64,000 nucleotides of DNA from Apostichopus japonicus (GCF_037975245.1 NC_092561.1:19403508-19467507); one strand, 5' to 3'. Positions 43,146-55,641 are shown, counted from the first letter of the stretch. Notes: generated by a model from the letters alone, not told the origin. A program made the numbers and translations.

Positions 43146-43342
43146 GAGCAGCTTACAAGGCCTGGGAAGTGTTATTTCCAACGATCTAGGAGGTCTTTAT
43201 AGCTGAAAATTTCCCGTATGCTGAGCGCCAACCCATATGGTGGCACTCCACTCAGGTAGTAACAAGACGCCCTCTCAGGAATTGTTCAAGCCCCCCCCAA
43301 GCGCCCACCCCCTCCACTGGACCAATCCTGGCTACGTCACTG
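43146..43342. repeat. hAT-like fragment
   Basis: Shares GGCCTGGGAAGTGTTATTTC, GAGCGCCAACC and GGTGGCACTCCACTC with the 17.8-kb elements. Ends TGGCTACGTCACTG. Confidence 0.6.
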
Positions 43343-43540
43343 CATGTACCACAGGTTTATCTGATATCAAAGTGAAAGCGGCTTTCCACAAGAATAAAGA
43401 AAGCATATCTACATTTTTGTGTAACACCTACACAACTCAATCCCCACACAAACAAGACTACCTACGTATAGTTTTCATTGAGGATTCCAATAATTCCTGC
43501 AATTTCCTACCAATAACATATGGAAAGTCACTCCTGTTAT

Positions 43541-43918
43541 CGTGGCGGAGCTAGGGGTATTGGTAAGAGGGGGTGAGAATGGTCTGTATGGGCGCTTTCG
43601 ACTTTATCTAAGCGGAGCGCCACCACAGGTTGGCGCAGAGCGTACAGAAATCTTTTGAGTAAAGATACTCCCTATATCGCCGGAAATGACCCTTTCCGGG
43701 CCTTGCTAATTTGCAGATAAACGAAGAATAAATAGGTGTTATCGCCAACAAAATGTGACAAATGTCAATAGGTAGATGAGAGCGCCATAAAAAAAGTCAA
43801 TACTCGCGAATAAGTAAAAAAAGTGATCAATAGCTGAAAAGGGCGCCAGCAGTCCATATTAGTCCGTTGAGGGGGGGGGGGGCATCCGCCCCCTGACTGT
43901 ATTGACGCTCCGTCACTG
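43541..43918. mobile_element. hAT-like element, left member of a composite pair
   Basis: Starts CGTGGCGGAGCTAGGGG (one base of the CAGTGG end lost) and ends GACGCTCCGTCACTG. Matches 19033-19413 (inverted) and 45656-45986 (direct). Left flank CCTGTTAT (43533-43540), right flank TTGGGAGC; the two do not match each other. Confidence 0.85.
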
Positions 43919-44609
43919 TTGGGAGCTCAGTGTAGGAAGAGAAGGGGGAGAGGGAGGGTATTTTTTAACGGTTTGGGTGAGCGTCTGCAATGATTCGTAA
44001 TGACATGTTATCACAAGCGTTCAACATGCTCAGATAAAAAGAATGAATGAGGAGGAATTCATATCACTTTTTAATCATTTTTTGAAACAAATTGAGCGAA
44101 TTGATCGCTAGTAATCTTGAAATTGGTTTTATCACGGTCATTGTCATGTTTCTCATATGTACCTTTCTCATATAAAAGAATTCTGTACGTAATGTTATCA
44201 GAAATACTTTTAAAATGACACCAAAGAGATTAAAAATTCTTTTCGAATTTGTTAATAAAATTGTCTTTTAAGAGACACCGTAGACACGTTGCTCGGTTGG
44301 GTTTACTGCAATAGTGGCAAATGGAGACCAATATCCGCACTTAGTGGACCTAATGTTATAGTCGTGCATTGACCTTGAACAGAGGGGCCTACCGTGAAAA
44401 CGTACGGAAAATTTATCCTTTTATATCTCAGCGAGACAATACCACTGGATACAATAATACGACTCAAAAGTCCTTAGATGTGGTTATCATAACAATCACA
44501 ATAAAAGATATGTATGAAAAGCAGATTAAAGATATGATGGAAACTCAAATGTGGACCAAAAAACGATGTCCCTACGGATGCCGTTTAGTGACATTTACAT
44601 AATTTGTGT

Positions 44610-45545
44610 GTAGTAGGTTCCGTAGCTCTTTTGTGGAAAAACTTTGTTATATGCTTAAAGTTGGTAGTTCATCCATGCTTTAGATTAATGAGAGACATAG
44701 ATCATCACGTTTTATGAGGAGGGAGGCTATTTTTAAAAATCTGGGTAATAGGTACTGTAACTCTTTTCTTGGAGAAAGCTTGGAATAGGCGGATATAAGG
44801 AAGAAAGTTTCGAGTTCCTTCCACGCATTAGATAAATGAGGGACCTAGTTCATCACGCTTTGCGAGGATATCTCATATATTAGGTGTAAGAGAAGCGGTG
44901 ATTGTAAGGAAGGGAAGGGGAGAATGGGGGGGGGGTAAATGATGTTACCAGGGGGACCTAATAATTTGTCCTAAATGAGATTTAAAAAATTCATTAATGT
45001 AAGTAAATTTCATTACTGCCTGCTCTCGCTGATTTCTTTTAACCCTATAGAGCGGAGTGTGTGAGGTGAAGAAGGGTAGGGCAGGATGGGGGAGGGATGA
45101 TAAATGACGATGTAACCAGGGGGCTGATAATTCGTTCAATAAGAGATTTGAAAATATATATATATATAGCCTATATATGTAAGTTTATATCATTACTGCC
45201 TGCTCCCATTGATTTCTTTGAAACCTAAGTTTCGCTTATCGGAAGACTATACGCCGATAATACAATTCTTTAACAAGGAGATGCTTCTAATTTATTAGAC
45301 TGTGTAACTTTCACTAATCTATTTGGAAAAAATATGCTTTTAAGTTGAAAGACTCAGTAAGGATCAATTAAGTAGAACAAAGATCGTTGCGTGCTGCGTG
45401 TAACGATGAAGTTTCCTACATTGGGATGGAAGAGTATCAGGGAGTGTAAGATTGAGTGGGAAATTAAATGACGGTGTAACTGAGAAATTAAAGAAAATCT
45501 TAGTGATAAAATCATTATTGCTTGCTCTTTGCTGATTTAACATTA
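44610..45545. repeat. degenerate tandem repeat of about 150-180 bp
   Basis: TCATTACTGCCTGCTC recurs at about 45010 and 45192 with a relative near 45511. TAAATGANGNTGTNACCAGG recurs at about 44933 and 45098 with a relative near 45463. GTTCATCACGCTTTGCGAGG (44846) echoes near 44700. This makes up most of the DNA between the two hAT-like copies. Confidence 0.65.
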
Positions 45546-45655
45546 GAATAAGTGTCCCTAATCATTATATATTCCTTTAACATACGAGGTTCGGTTGGGG
45601 AAGGTGGGGGGGGGGGGGGACACTAGACGGATTGACGGGGAAAAAGATTAGGAGC

Positions 45656-45986
45656 CAGTGGCGAAGCTAGGGATATTGGTCAGAGGGGCGAGAAAGGTCT
45701 GTACGGGCGCTTTCGACTTTATCTAAGCGGAGCGCCACCACAGGTTGGCGCAGAGCGTACAGAAATCTTTTGAGTAAAGATACTCCCTATATCGCCGGAA
45801 ATGACCATTTAGGTATAGGTGTCATCGCCAGCAAAATGTGACAAATGTCAATAGGTAGATGAGAGCGCAATAAAAAAGTAAATAATCGCGAATAAGTAAA
45901 AAGTGTTGAATAGCTGAAAAGGGCGCCAGCTTCCCATTTGAGTCCGCCCCCCCCCCCCGCCTAACTGTATGGACGCTCCGCCACTG
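45656..45986. mobile_element. hAT-like element, right member of the composite pair
   Basis: Starts CAGTGGCGAAGCTAGGG and ends GACGCTCCGCCACTG. Left flank TTAGGAGC, right flank CCTGTTAT; the two do not match each other, unlike the copy at 19 kb. It lacks about 40 bp present in the other copies. Confidence 0.87.
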
Positions 45987-46149
45987 CCTGTTATGACATT
46001 AGAAACAAATACTGATATGAGATGAGTGTGGTATATATACCTACTGACAACTGATAACAGTATTATAGTGCATGTTCTAGCCTTTTGACATCGTATGAAT
46101 CTAGCAGACAACGTACAGGTACCGTCTGGTACCATTATCCGTTTTGAGT

Positions 46150-47040
46150 GATATTTAGGGGTTCTAGGACAAAATCCCCCCCCCCCAGACAATATCCCAC
46201 TGACCCATACAAAGCCTGCCTGCAACAACCAGCGATGGCACAGGTGTGACAGTCAAGGCATGGGACATTGTACTGGTTAGGATACCGTTCAGGGGATTGG
46301 TCAGGGGACTGGTCAGGGTACTAGTGAGGGTACTGGCGAGTGTAACTGTGAGGGCTCCTGTTAGGGTACCGGTTAAGGTACTGGTCATGTGACTGGTTAG
46401 GGTACCGGTCATCATACTGGTCACTCTACCAGTCAGGGTTCCACTCAGTGTACTGGTTAGGGTACTGGTCAGGATACCAGTCCGGATACTGGTCCGGAGT
46501 TCATTGAGGGTAATTGCAAGGCTACCTGTTAGTGTGGCCATGGGATATAGCTCCATGGTGTGACATTTAAGGGACCGGTCAAGGTACTGGTCAAATTACT
46601 GTTTATTGTACCAGTACTAGTAAGGGTACGTGTCAGAGTATGTGTCAGGGTGCCTTTCAGGATACCAGTTGGGAAACCGGTCGAGGTACCGGCCGGGGTA
46701 CAGTCCAGGGTACTGGTCAGGGAGGAGTACCGGTGGGGGTAACTGTCAGGCTCACTATTAAGGTACCGGTCGGGGTATGGTCGGAGTACTGGTCCGGGAA
46801 CCACTGAGAGTACCAATGGAAATACTGGTGAGGGTACCGGATGACGTTACTGGATGACGATACCGGGGACCGGGATGACGCATTTTTGTAAAGAATTGAT
46901 GGGATTTTTTATAGCTTGGGGAGATTTTGGCTTGGGTGGATTTTGTCCTAGGGGGATTTTGTCCAGGGGGATTTTGGTTCTGGGGGATTTTGTCCTAGGG
47001 GGACTTTGTCTGGGGGATTTTGTCCTGTCACCCTATTTAG
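46150..47040. mobile_element. satellite-filled inverted-repeat element (12-bp array)
   Basis: About 630 bp (46228-46860) consist of 12-bp units close to GGTACTGGTCAG. The left edge CTAGGACAAAATCCCCCCC (46163) is inverted in the right side, where GGGGGATTTTGTCCTAGG recurs several times (46905-47025). The 12-bp period leaves stop-free frames on both strands with four-residue repeats, which I read as artefacts. No transposase. Confidence 0.7.
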
Positions 47041-50000
47041 GTATTAGTATTGGACCAAAAACAGTATTAATGTCGGCACAAAACAAACGTTAAAGAAAGC
47101 TCAAATGTTGTTTGTCCATCTCTAACATCCCTGGTGGAACCATGGAAATATTTGAAAATGTCAGCACTGTGGCAAGTCCCCAGACATTTTGATATGTTAC
47201 CATTATAGTTAACAAATTGGGTAAGCCTGTTCAGGGAATGATGATAAGCAGCCCCTCCACTTTTATGTTTTTGACAAAATACTATACACTCAAAGCCAGA
47301 TTTTTAAAGCAAAAAAATTACGGCTCAGGAACTAATGGTATACTGGCAGTTTTGAACTAAAATTGACAGTGAATATTACATGAATTTCATCAGAACATAA
47401 TTTAAGTAATGTATAAATGCATGCGCAGTTGCAACTGTTCACTGTATGTTTATTTTTTTTTCACTCCTCAGAGGAATACTGCTACAAACAGTCAAACAAC
47501 AAACAATTTTCAATTGATCAGGAATACAACAGAAAGTGTCCCTTTCTGTACACTACTGTACAGTATACTGTGTTGCTGACTCAAAACATAAACAGAGATA
47601 GAGGCAGTGAATGTGATTGCTTAAAATTCATCAAAAATTGTTGACGATTTGCTTTTTTAAACTTCTACCCAGAAATCTGGCTTATTACCAAACACATACA
47701 GTAGTGGAGATTAGCATTATATTAAAAGACGAGGCACAATAAAAATTGTACAATCATATTCAAGCAGTTGATTGTATTTTCAATCCCAGTTTATATTTTC
47801 CACAAGATTTATTTCACATAAACCAGGATACTAGCACTATTACATGACCTCAATTTACTGACCTCTCTCAAACATGAGAAACATTTTGGGAACTAACTTA
47901 TACCTCAAGTATTTATCTAGACTTACCAGTATAGGCTGTATCTAATACCGTAACCAATGCAAATTACCACAATATCATGGAGTTTCCATGCTTGGAGGGA
48001 CAAAATTATACACAATACCCCTGGATTGCACAATTTCATACCTATAGTTACAAATGTTGTGGTTTTACAGTATGTTTCATTGGGCTGCACTAGGTTTCCA
48101 TGACATTGGTGCTAGTTGCATGTGCCTTTGCTGTATTTACTCCCCTCAATTTTGAGGGGAAATAATTTAATTTTGTTTAAAGAATAAACTGGTTCTTGGT
48201 GTAATAAAAGACCACAAGCTTTCAGTAATTAAGTCAGGCCTAACATTGTAAACTTTTCCCATAGCATAACCCCTGAACCCCACTTGTAGAATTGTGAAAC
48301 TGTGGTTCAGAAACAATGCAGTGTACCCCTGGAGATTTTGAGGGATAAAAGTTTGAAAGATTTTTATAATAGTAATCTGCTTAACAAATACCCTTAGTCC
48401 TGCACAAGTATCTGTGTGGTGGTTGTTGAAAATTACTGTACTATGGCTTGCTGATCTTGCTTGGAATACAAAATTAAAACATCTTAAAACATGAGAAATG
48501 CATTTAAGAACAGTTAAAGCAAGGTAAGGCAGCAAAATATCCAGTAACCTCAACACTTAAGCATCAGGACCACTTCAGTTGTATAACAAGTTCCATGTTC
48601 TTGACAAGCAGCTGCAAATGTTCCCTAATACTTACAAAAACATGTAGTGCCACAATGTCACCAAACTAAAATATTTCAAGAAGTACTGTACATTGCAAAA
48701 GAATGAGTCCATTTATACAGTTAAATATGTAGAAGACTTCCCATGAAGACTGGTCTGCATTCTCTTGGTTCTGTCTGCTTGAAGCTTATAATATTAATTT
48801 CCTCTATCTTTTATATGGTGTAACAGTGTAACATATCCTGGAACTAGTTAGTTTTCTGTTACTGCTACTACATTACTGTGCCAATCCAACAACTATTCCC
48901 AGCAACTTCCTAACTCCATTGAAAGATGTGCTGTGTCCCAGAGGATATACATGAGATGTGTGAATCTACTTCGCGATTTACAGGACATACTTTTGCTTTG
49001 CTTGGCATCGGCTTCTATGCAAGCTTTTAATTGATAAGCCCAACAAGGAGCTACTGTATACCACTATGTACAGCATGATGAAAAGCTTGGTTGATGATTG
49101 TATTCACCCCACTGTAAACTGTGTGATAATCTTGCCTGGCATTTCTAATTAGAGCATATCCTTTGCTGTATTAGCCTGTAGATCTATCCATCTGTTGGTA
49201 CAAAAAGAAAAGCTTTCTCTTAAAGATATGCTGATTTGGTCCCAATTATAGCACGCGCAATATAGCTTGGAATGTTTTGCGATTACCGAATAGACCTCAC
49301 ATGACCTCACACTCTACAAATGAAGAAAACAATGAACTGCTTTACAAAACTAAATCTCCTGTAATTCAGCCAATATTTTAATCATCTCACAACCTTTCAT
49401 ATATACTATTTTCACTGTAAATTTCAATTCGTTTATCCATCCCATTTTGGGCCCATTAATTCTTGATTCATCTTGCCTTGTATACAACATTACACATTTT
49501 ATTTATGCAGCCATGCATTCAATTGGAGCTGAAACAGCTCCCTACCATAGCAAGTGCTTTTAAAAGTTGCAAGTCATTCAAGCTTTACCAATTGTAAAGA
49601 TTTCAAAATTTAAATATGCATGTACATTTTATGTGGACCTAGCCTGACAATTTGGTGTTGTCTTGCATTGACCTTTAAGATTAAAAACCAGTGAGTGGAT
49701 ATAGCTCTAGTGTAGTTAAATACTATGGAGATAGAGGAAAAGATACCACCACATTAACCAGATCATACAAAAGTTTTCATCCCTTCTGATTGTTTCTTTC
49801 TTCATTCCATAACTTTGGAATAAATTACCTCAGATGTTACTCGTATTTGAGATAATAGAGTCCTATGGTATCAAGTTTATGCGATGTCAAACCTACAGAA
49901 TATTAACTTACTTTTTGGTTAATTCAGAAAATATCTTCCATTTTGCTGTCAATGATGCAGTAGGTCACCACATCAGTCTGTCCCAGACGGCATCTGTGCT

Positions 50001-50707
50001 CTAGCTATGATTGCTGTCGTTCCAACATTGACTTTTTCACTGCATGGCAGCTACATCGTACAGTGTTATTCCCCTGGATAGTGGGCTGTTGTCATTCATC
50101 TTGAGATTGAGAATGTTGATCATCAAATTTGTCTGAGAAAACATTAACAGTGCCAATCAAATAAATATCAAATGGTCAGAGTGTAGATGTGCATTATTTC
50201 AATTTTTATTGTACACTTCTCTCCAATATATTTTGGGCCAATACAGAGCTCAGATCTTAAACACTGAATATTGCACATTTAGTCAACTTGGTATTACTTA
50301 TGGATCTAAATAGACTTAACAAAATGACTTACAGTATATGCAAGGGAGGGGATAGAAGGCTTTATCAAAATTTTGTGTTATATAGATTTTTGGAGGATGT
50401 TAACTTTTAATTAGGTGCACTCAGCTTTTGTAATAGTTACATTATGGAAAGGTACTGACTCAATAACCTTTTGGATGCATGGCATTGTTATTTTGTACAA
50501 ATTTTGGCTAGTTATAAATAAGACACTTGAAACACAATGCATCACTTGAGAGACTTACAGTAGATTAAAGGTATTCTGCATTGGAATTTTTGAAAAGTTC
50601 TAGCAATTATAGCATCTTTTATTCAATACAGGCTACTTGTAAGTTACATTTGCATGGTGACTTCAGTCTATAATAATCTAGGCATAGCTACTGTACAGTA
50701 TAGTAAA
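47041..50707. other. CpG-poor tract, nothing recognised
   Basis: No supportable coding exon on either strand. It may be intronic to a gene whose first exon is near 51.4 kb on the minus strand. Confidence 0.4.
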
Positions 50708-51023
50708 GGCTTCATAATTGACGCACCCCCGTAATTGACGCACCTTAAATTATTACTAGCAATGGATGTGTACTAAGGCCTACACTACAGTTAGCTTATC
50801 GACGAATGTGTCAATTTAGGGGTATGAAAGAACTTGACACGGCAGACATTTTGTGGTCAAATTCTGCTCAATTGTACGGTGCATAAGCACAGAACCTTAA
50901 ATATTTTGAGATTAGAACATTTCTGAGGAACTACACATATGAAAAACACATACAGTTGAGTAATTTGGATTTTTCCTTGATAGATATCATTGATCAAATC
51001 CTTAAGTGCGTCAGTTATAAGCC
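50708..51023. mobile_element. TIR element GGCTTNATAATTGACGCAC
   Basis: Left end GGCTTCATAATTGACGCAC and right end GTGCGTCAGTTATAAGCC are imperfect inverted repeats, about 316 bp apart. A partial direct copy is at 34614-35030. No target duplication was clear. Confidence 0.55.
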
Positions 51024-51426
51024 CACCATGCTACAGTATCTGGTAATGATTAGGGCAATGTACAGTAACATAATTGTCCAGCAAAATCTAAGGCCATATA
51101 TGATACATACATGCACAGTAGGCTAAGAAATTAAGCTGACCTACTTGAAATCTAATTTCTCTGGCAGTTGGTATTAATTTGTAGCTCAAACTACAGACCA
51201 GTTTACCCTTGACCCAATCCTAAGGTAGTGTTAGGACTTGGACTATGGCCCTAGGCTACAGCCGAACGTAGGCTAGGCCTTACAAGTTTTAGGCTAGAAG
51301 CTAGTCTAGACTATAGTATTGAAATATGGGTATGAACAAAATAACGTGAAGCTGTATGCAACAACGTTACAATATCAACGTTATTAATATCACCAAACTT
51401 AATTTACTAATCTCATTGGACCTTAC

Positions 51427-51720
51427 CTGAAGTTGTTGGTGAGACGTTTTCGTTTTAACGGTACTTTTTTAAGAAAAAGTCAACAAGGAAAGAACCTGGG
51501 CACGAAAACCAAACTACCCGGCGAACGACTGACCCGATCTCAAGCCCAGTCCCTTGCATCGAGAGGAAACAGATACTACACATCATCTTATATTAGCCGA
51601 AACTGTTATTGGGTTGCATGCAATGCAGCCTACGGGTATGCTTTAGCGTTAGCCCTGGCGTATACAGTGTACACAGTGTAGAGCGTATACACTGAATACA
51701 GGCTACTGCCGCTGTCAAGA
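51427..51720 (-). promoter_or_regulatory. probable minus-strand first exon and promoter
   Basis: On the minus strand, CpG-rich sequence ends in a strong donor ACTTCAG|GTAAGG (junction 51427/51426). The only ATG-led frame found closes before the donor, so the exon is probably non-coding. It marks the right edge of the CpG-poor tract that extends left. Its downstream coding exons were not found. Confidence 0.4.
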
Positions 51721-51785
51721 AAACTACGGATGCCTGTACGTCAGGTCAACTTATATACCAACTGGGGGATATACTTTGAGAGCAA

Positions 51786-51951
51786 GACTTAGGTTTACCG
51801 TAAGGGTTTGACCAATTGGATTTTTCCTTGCCAAATGACCCAAAAAGTAGGTAGCAACTTATAACGACTAATATGCAGTCCTAGTACCATAAGGTATACT
51901 GATGTAAAATTTCAAGTTGATCCAATCATTTCACCTCAGGTAAACCTAAGC
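51786..51951. repeat. 166-bp element bounded by GACTTAGGTTTACC
   Basis: GACTTAGGTTTACC at the left and GGTAAACCTAAGC at the right are inverted. The interior is unrelated to the palindrome at 33685-33737, which carries the same ends. A small TIR element is likely. Confidence 0.6.
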
Positions 51952-51989
51952 ACCAACTTGGAGAAGTAAACGTAAATACCAATCCAGTG

Positions 51990-51990
<1 letters not shown>

Positions 51991-52037
<47 letters not shown>
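51991..52037. repeat. (TA)n microsatellite left of the foldback
   Basis: Pure TA run of about 45 bp. Confidence 0.9.
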
Positions 52038-52038
<1 letters not shown>

Positions 52039-52075
52039 GCAATGGAGGTAAACGACAAAGGCAAATGAATATATA

Positions 52076-52365
<290 letters not shown>

Positions 52366-52894
52366 TTTTTTCGCTTTTGTATCGAATTTTATGCATTTTT
52401 AGAGTAAATATAGAGATATCAATTTGTTAAGCAATATATGAAATCGCCGAGCCGCGTGTTACTCGTGATAATAGAAATGTTGAAATCTTAGGGGTGGGGC
52501 GAGATAGGATTGGGCGGGGGGAGGGGAGGGGAGAGGAACACGAAACATTATTTTTTAAATAATTCTATCCTTGTCAATGTTGAGTCCGTAGACTCAAACA
52601 GCGGTGACAGATAGATTGATAGAGAGAGAGGTTGGGGTGGGAGGGAGGGGGGGGGGGGGAGGTGGAGAGAGAGATAGAGAGGTCGGGCGGGGGGATCAAG
52701 TTATGTGCGATTTATGAAAGAAGAATTGGTATTTAATTACACATAAAACATGCCTAAAAAATCAGAATACGCCTTCAGAAATAATGTAAGCAAAGTACAA
52801 ACAAACGTATATGACGTAAACGCTGTATACGTCATATACGTTAGATAGATGGACAAAGAGCACTAGTTTAAGGGACACAAACTCAACCATCATC

Positions 52895-53189
52895 TTAAAG
52901 GGTGTGAAGACTCGCGTAAAAAGAAACGTAATGCCGGTAATCTGACCTAGTTTCTAATGAGGTGTAACAGAAGTGTTAGACACCACCATCGATCCCAGAA
53001 AATACGCACACAGCTTGCTACCTTAGGTAATTAGACACTATGCCCACAGCACAGTGTAACAAACGGTACAGCGTTTCATTACTGTCTGCATTTTGTAGCG
53101 ACAAGCCGAAAACTTCACTTGCAAGCAACAGAAAGTTAACTTTTTCAGAGCGCGGCCCGCGGATTGGGGCGAGTCTTCAATGCCTTTAA
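52895..53189 (-). mobile_element. MITE family 1 (TTAA), copy D, internally deleted
   Basis: TTAA-bounded with the family ends (TTAAAGGGTGTGAAGACTCG, GAGTCTTCAATGCCTTTAA). At 295 bp it has lost about 75 bp from the middle (the ACTAGTGTACAGTCAG region). Confidence 0.85.
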
Positions 53190-53443
53190 GCTTATATGTC
53201 GGAAAACAGTGGTAGTAAAACCTACCAAATCTAGCTAAGAAAAATCGTGTTCCGTTTGTGAAATATCTTATACTTTATAATCCGAGTCTGCGCACTGGCG
53301 CTGTCATTTTTTGAATCTGTGAAATATGATACTGCCACTATAGGGTTTCAAACCTTTAAATATCTCACTTTTTTAATATCTCTAGTATTTCACATGTTCA
53401 AGGTATACATATTCACAGTGCAATGCCATTACTATAGGTCACG

Positions 53444-53815
53444 TTAAAGACATTGAAGACTCGCCCCAAATCGATCGCTTGCCACGCTCTGAAAAAGTTA
53501 ACTTTCCGTTGCTTGCAAGTGAAGTTTTCTTCTTGTCGCTACAAAATGCAGACAGTAATGCAACATGATACATTGTTATCTTTAGCTGGACCTGAGCTGT
53601 CCATCGCTGTATCGTTTGTACACTGCGCTGTGGGTATTGACCGTAGCTGTATGTATTGACTGTACACTAGTGTCTAATTACCGACGGTAGTAAGCTATGT
53701 GTGTATTTTCTGGAATCAATGGTGGTGTCTAACAATTCTGTTACCCCTCATTCGAAACTAGGTCATATTACCGGCATTATACGTTTCTGTTTGCGCGAGT
53801 CTACATACCCTTTAA
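53444..53815 (+). mobile_element. MITE family 1 (TTAA), copy E
   Basis: Full-length, 372 bp, TTAA-bounded, in inverse orientation to copy D only 255 bp away. Keeps the uninterrupted GCTGTGGGTATTGACCG site. Confidence 0.88.
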
Positions 53816-54488
53816 AGACATGAAGTTAAATATTGTAGATTCGAACATTTGCAAAACCCCTGCATCTCAATTACAGAAATAAATGATTGTAATAAAGAGA
53901 GAAATCATAAAAGAATTGAAGCAGATGTCTTGTATGTGAAGATGGAAACAACAGCCACAACAACAACAACACGTACATTACAACTTGTGATACCTCCTAA
54001 ATGAAACCAGACTTTTTTCTTTTGCTGTTTGAGGAAGATGACCATGACAGTTAAATCTCTCTAAAACAAAAGCCAATCATGATGGTTAGGTTTTGGGTCT
54101 CTTTTCGAAAATCCGAATTAACATTATTCAAGTATATAATATATTTTATAATATTTGCTTTTCATACAATGCAAAGACAACGGCATTGTACACAAACAAC
54201 TTTTAATCGATTAATTTAGAAAGGTAAGTTAATTTGACGGTGATGATCAAGCAAATGCCGACTCACGGTTGAGTTAATTTATTAATCATCTCAGTTAATG
54301 AAGCAATCAATTGCTTTGACAAAGGCATAACGTAGTACAATGCACAACATACATAAAATACATATTTTAATAATTCACGTTTTGAAGAGTTTTGTTTAAC
54401 TTTATTATATGAAGTATATACCTTACATACGACTTGACGAAATCTCCTCAAATAATGGACTCCGACGAATTAACAAATATCGTCCGCC

Positions 54489-55511
54489 TCACGGTACAGT
54501 GGTACCACTGCTACTTGGGTACACCCTACTCGACCGACTGTCAGACAGCCTATGAACCACTAGCGCTAAATCCTTGTAGAATAACTCCTTGGATGCTTCG
54601 CGGAACTGCTCACTTCGAAGCGCATATAATATGGGATTGACCACGCTGTTCAGATATGTAAACCAACTTAACACCGTTCTAATCGTTAAAGATGCTTGAA
54701 TCGTGGGAAAGTGTAAATCAAGTAGAACTAGTGTTATCGAGGGCAACCAGGCACAGCCGGTAAAACCAACGATTACTGCCAGGGTAGATAAAGTCTTGAG
54801 CTCTTTCCGCCATATTGATTGTTTGACTTTTGGAGCAATCGTGTATTCTGCAGATGTTCGTTTTTTTTCTCTCACAAGTTTAAACATATAAAAATAAATG
54901 ACAAGTAACGTTAGGAATGGACCAAGCCCGTTGAAAACGAACATGTAATGGATGTGGTAAATGTTAAACACCCGGGCAAAGTCAAAGCAGAATACCCCTT
55001 CATTACGTAACCCGACAAATGGTGGTAGCACCACGGAACTAAAACCGTAGAGCCATATTATCGCGATGACCACTAACGCCTTTCGTTCTGTTATAAGAGC
55101 ATGGTAACGTAACGGTTTCACGATTTTCACGAACCGGTCTAGGCTTAAGCAGAGTAACGATAGGACACTCATAGTTGAAGCAAACACCTGCGAACACCAA
55201 AGCATGAGGCAACCGTTAATGTCGTTGACGAAAGAAGGATTAAATGTGACTTTCACACCTGGTATTAATGCAATGGAAAGCAAAAAGTCAGCGACAGCCA
55301 TGCTGGCTGTAAATAAATTAGAACTATTCCTCAAACGCCTGAAACGAGCGATCAGAATAATAACCCAAAGATTTCCTATAAAAATAGCAGAAAGTAAGAG
55401 TATCTGTATGGCCACCGAAACGTAGATAATAAGAGGCAATGAGTAGCTAAAAACAGGCACCGCTGTATCGGTTGACACATTAGTAGTTTCATTAATAAAG
55501 AAACTCGCCAT
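54489..55511 (-). CDS. class A (rhodopsin-like) GPCR 2, orphan
   Basis: A 340-residue seven-helix receptor in one coding exon. The start is ATG 55511-55509 (ACATAATGG, good context), eight bases after a TTTCTAG acceptor, so the 5' UTR is spliced as in GPCR 1. Landmarks: N-glycosylation sites at N7 and N11, N47, D75, C101 and C175, DRF at 125-127 (variant of DRY), W255-x-P257 preceded by Ala, and NPILY at 292-296. ICL3 is much shorter than in GPCR 1, so the alignment in total length differs by 18 residues. Shared signatures with GPCR 1 include TFNP, LLWCxQ-like TM3, FCFDF in ECL2 and RTxLSWFTYxNS in TM7. Ligand unknown. Confidence 0.9.
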   Translation of the reverse strand: MASFFINETTNVSTDTAVPVFSYSLPLIIYVSVAIQILLLSAIFIGNLWVIILIARFRRLRNSSNLFTASMAVADFLLSIALIPGVKVTFNPSFVNDINGCLMLWCSQVFASTMSVLSLLCLSLDRFVKIVKPLRYHALITERKALVVIAIIWLYGFSSVVLPPFVGLRNEGVFCFDFARVFNIYHIHYMFVFNGLGPFLTLLVIYFYMFKLVREKKRTSAEYTIAPKVKQSIWRKELKTLSTLAVIVGFTGCAWLPSITLVLLDLHFPTIQASLTIRTVLSWFTYLNSVVNPILYALRSEQFREASKELFYKDLALVVHRLSDSRSSRVYPSSSGTTVP

Positions 55512-55641
55512 TATGTTAACTAGAAACAAGTGAAATGATGTTATTGGTAACCGTCTTTGGTTATCCTTAAGACTGGTCTATTCGTGGTCGGTTATTCGAA
55601 TATGCACGTGCGGTTTAAGACAAAGACAAAATAATGACAGA

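Larger units (their letters stand above)
43533..45994. mobile_element. possible composite hAT-like transposon
   Basis: Two direct copies (43541-43918 and 45656-45986) bracket about 1.74 kb. The outer 8-bp flanks are identical (CCTGTTAT at 43533-43540 and 45987-45994), as if the whole block had inserted once. The inner flanks TTGGGAGC and TTAGGAGC match at 7 of 8. No transposase gene lies inside. Confidence 0.55.

Noticed and set aside
46164-46816. Thr/Leu/Ser-rich repeat frames on the minus strand and Val/Arg-rich frame on the plus strand
   Set aside because: Produced by the 12-bp GGTACTGGTCAG repeat, which is open in several frames on both strands.
55512-55529. N-terminal extension of GPCR 2
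   Set aside because: It would start at TTG and overlaps a splice acceptor; ATG 55511 has a good context.
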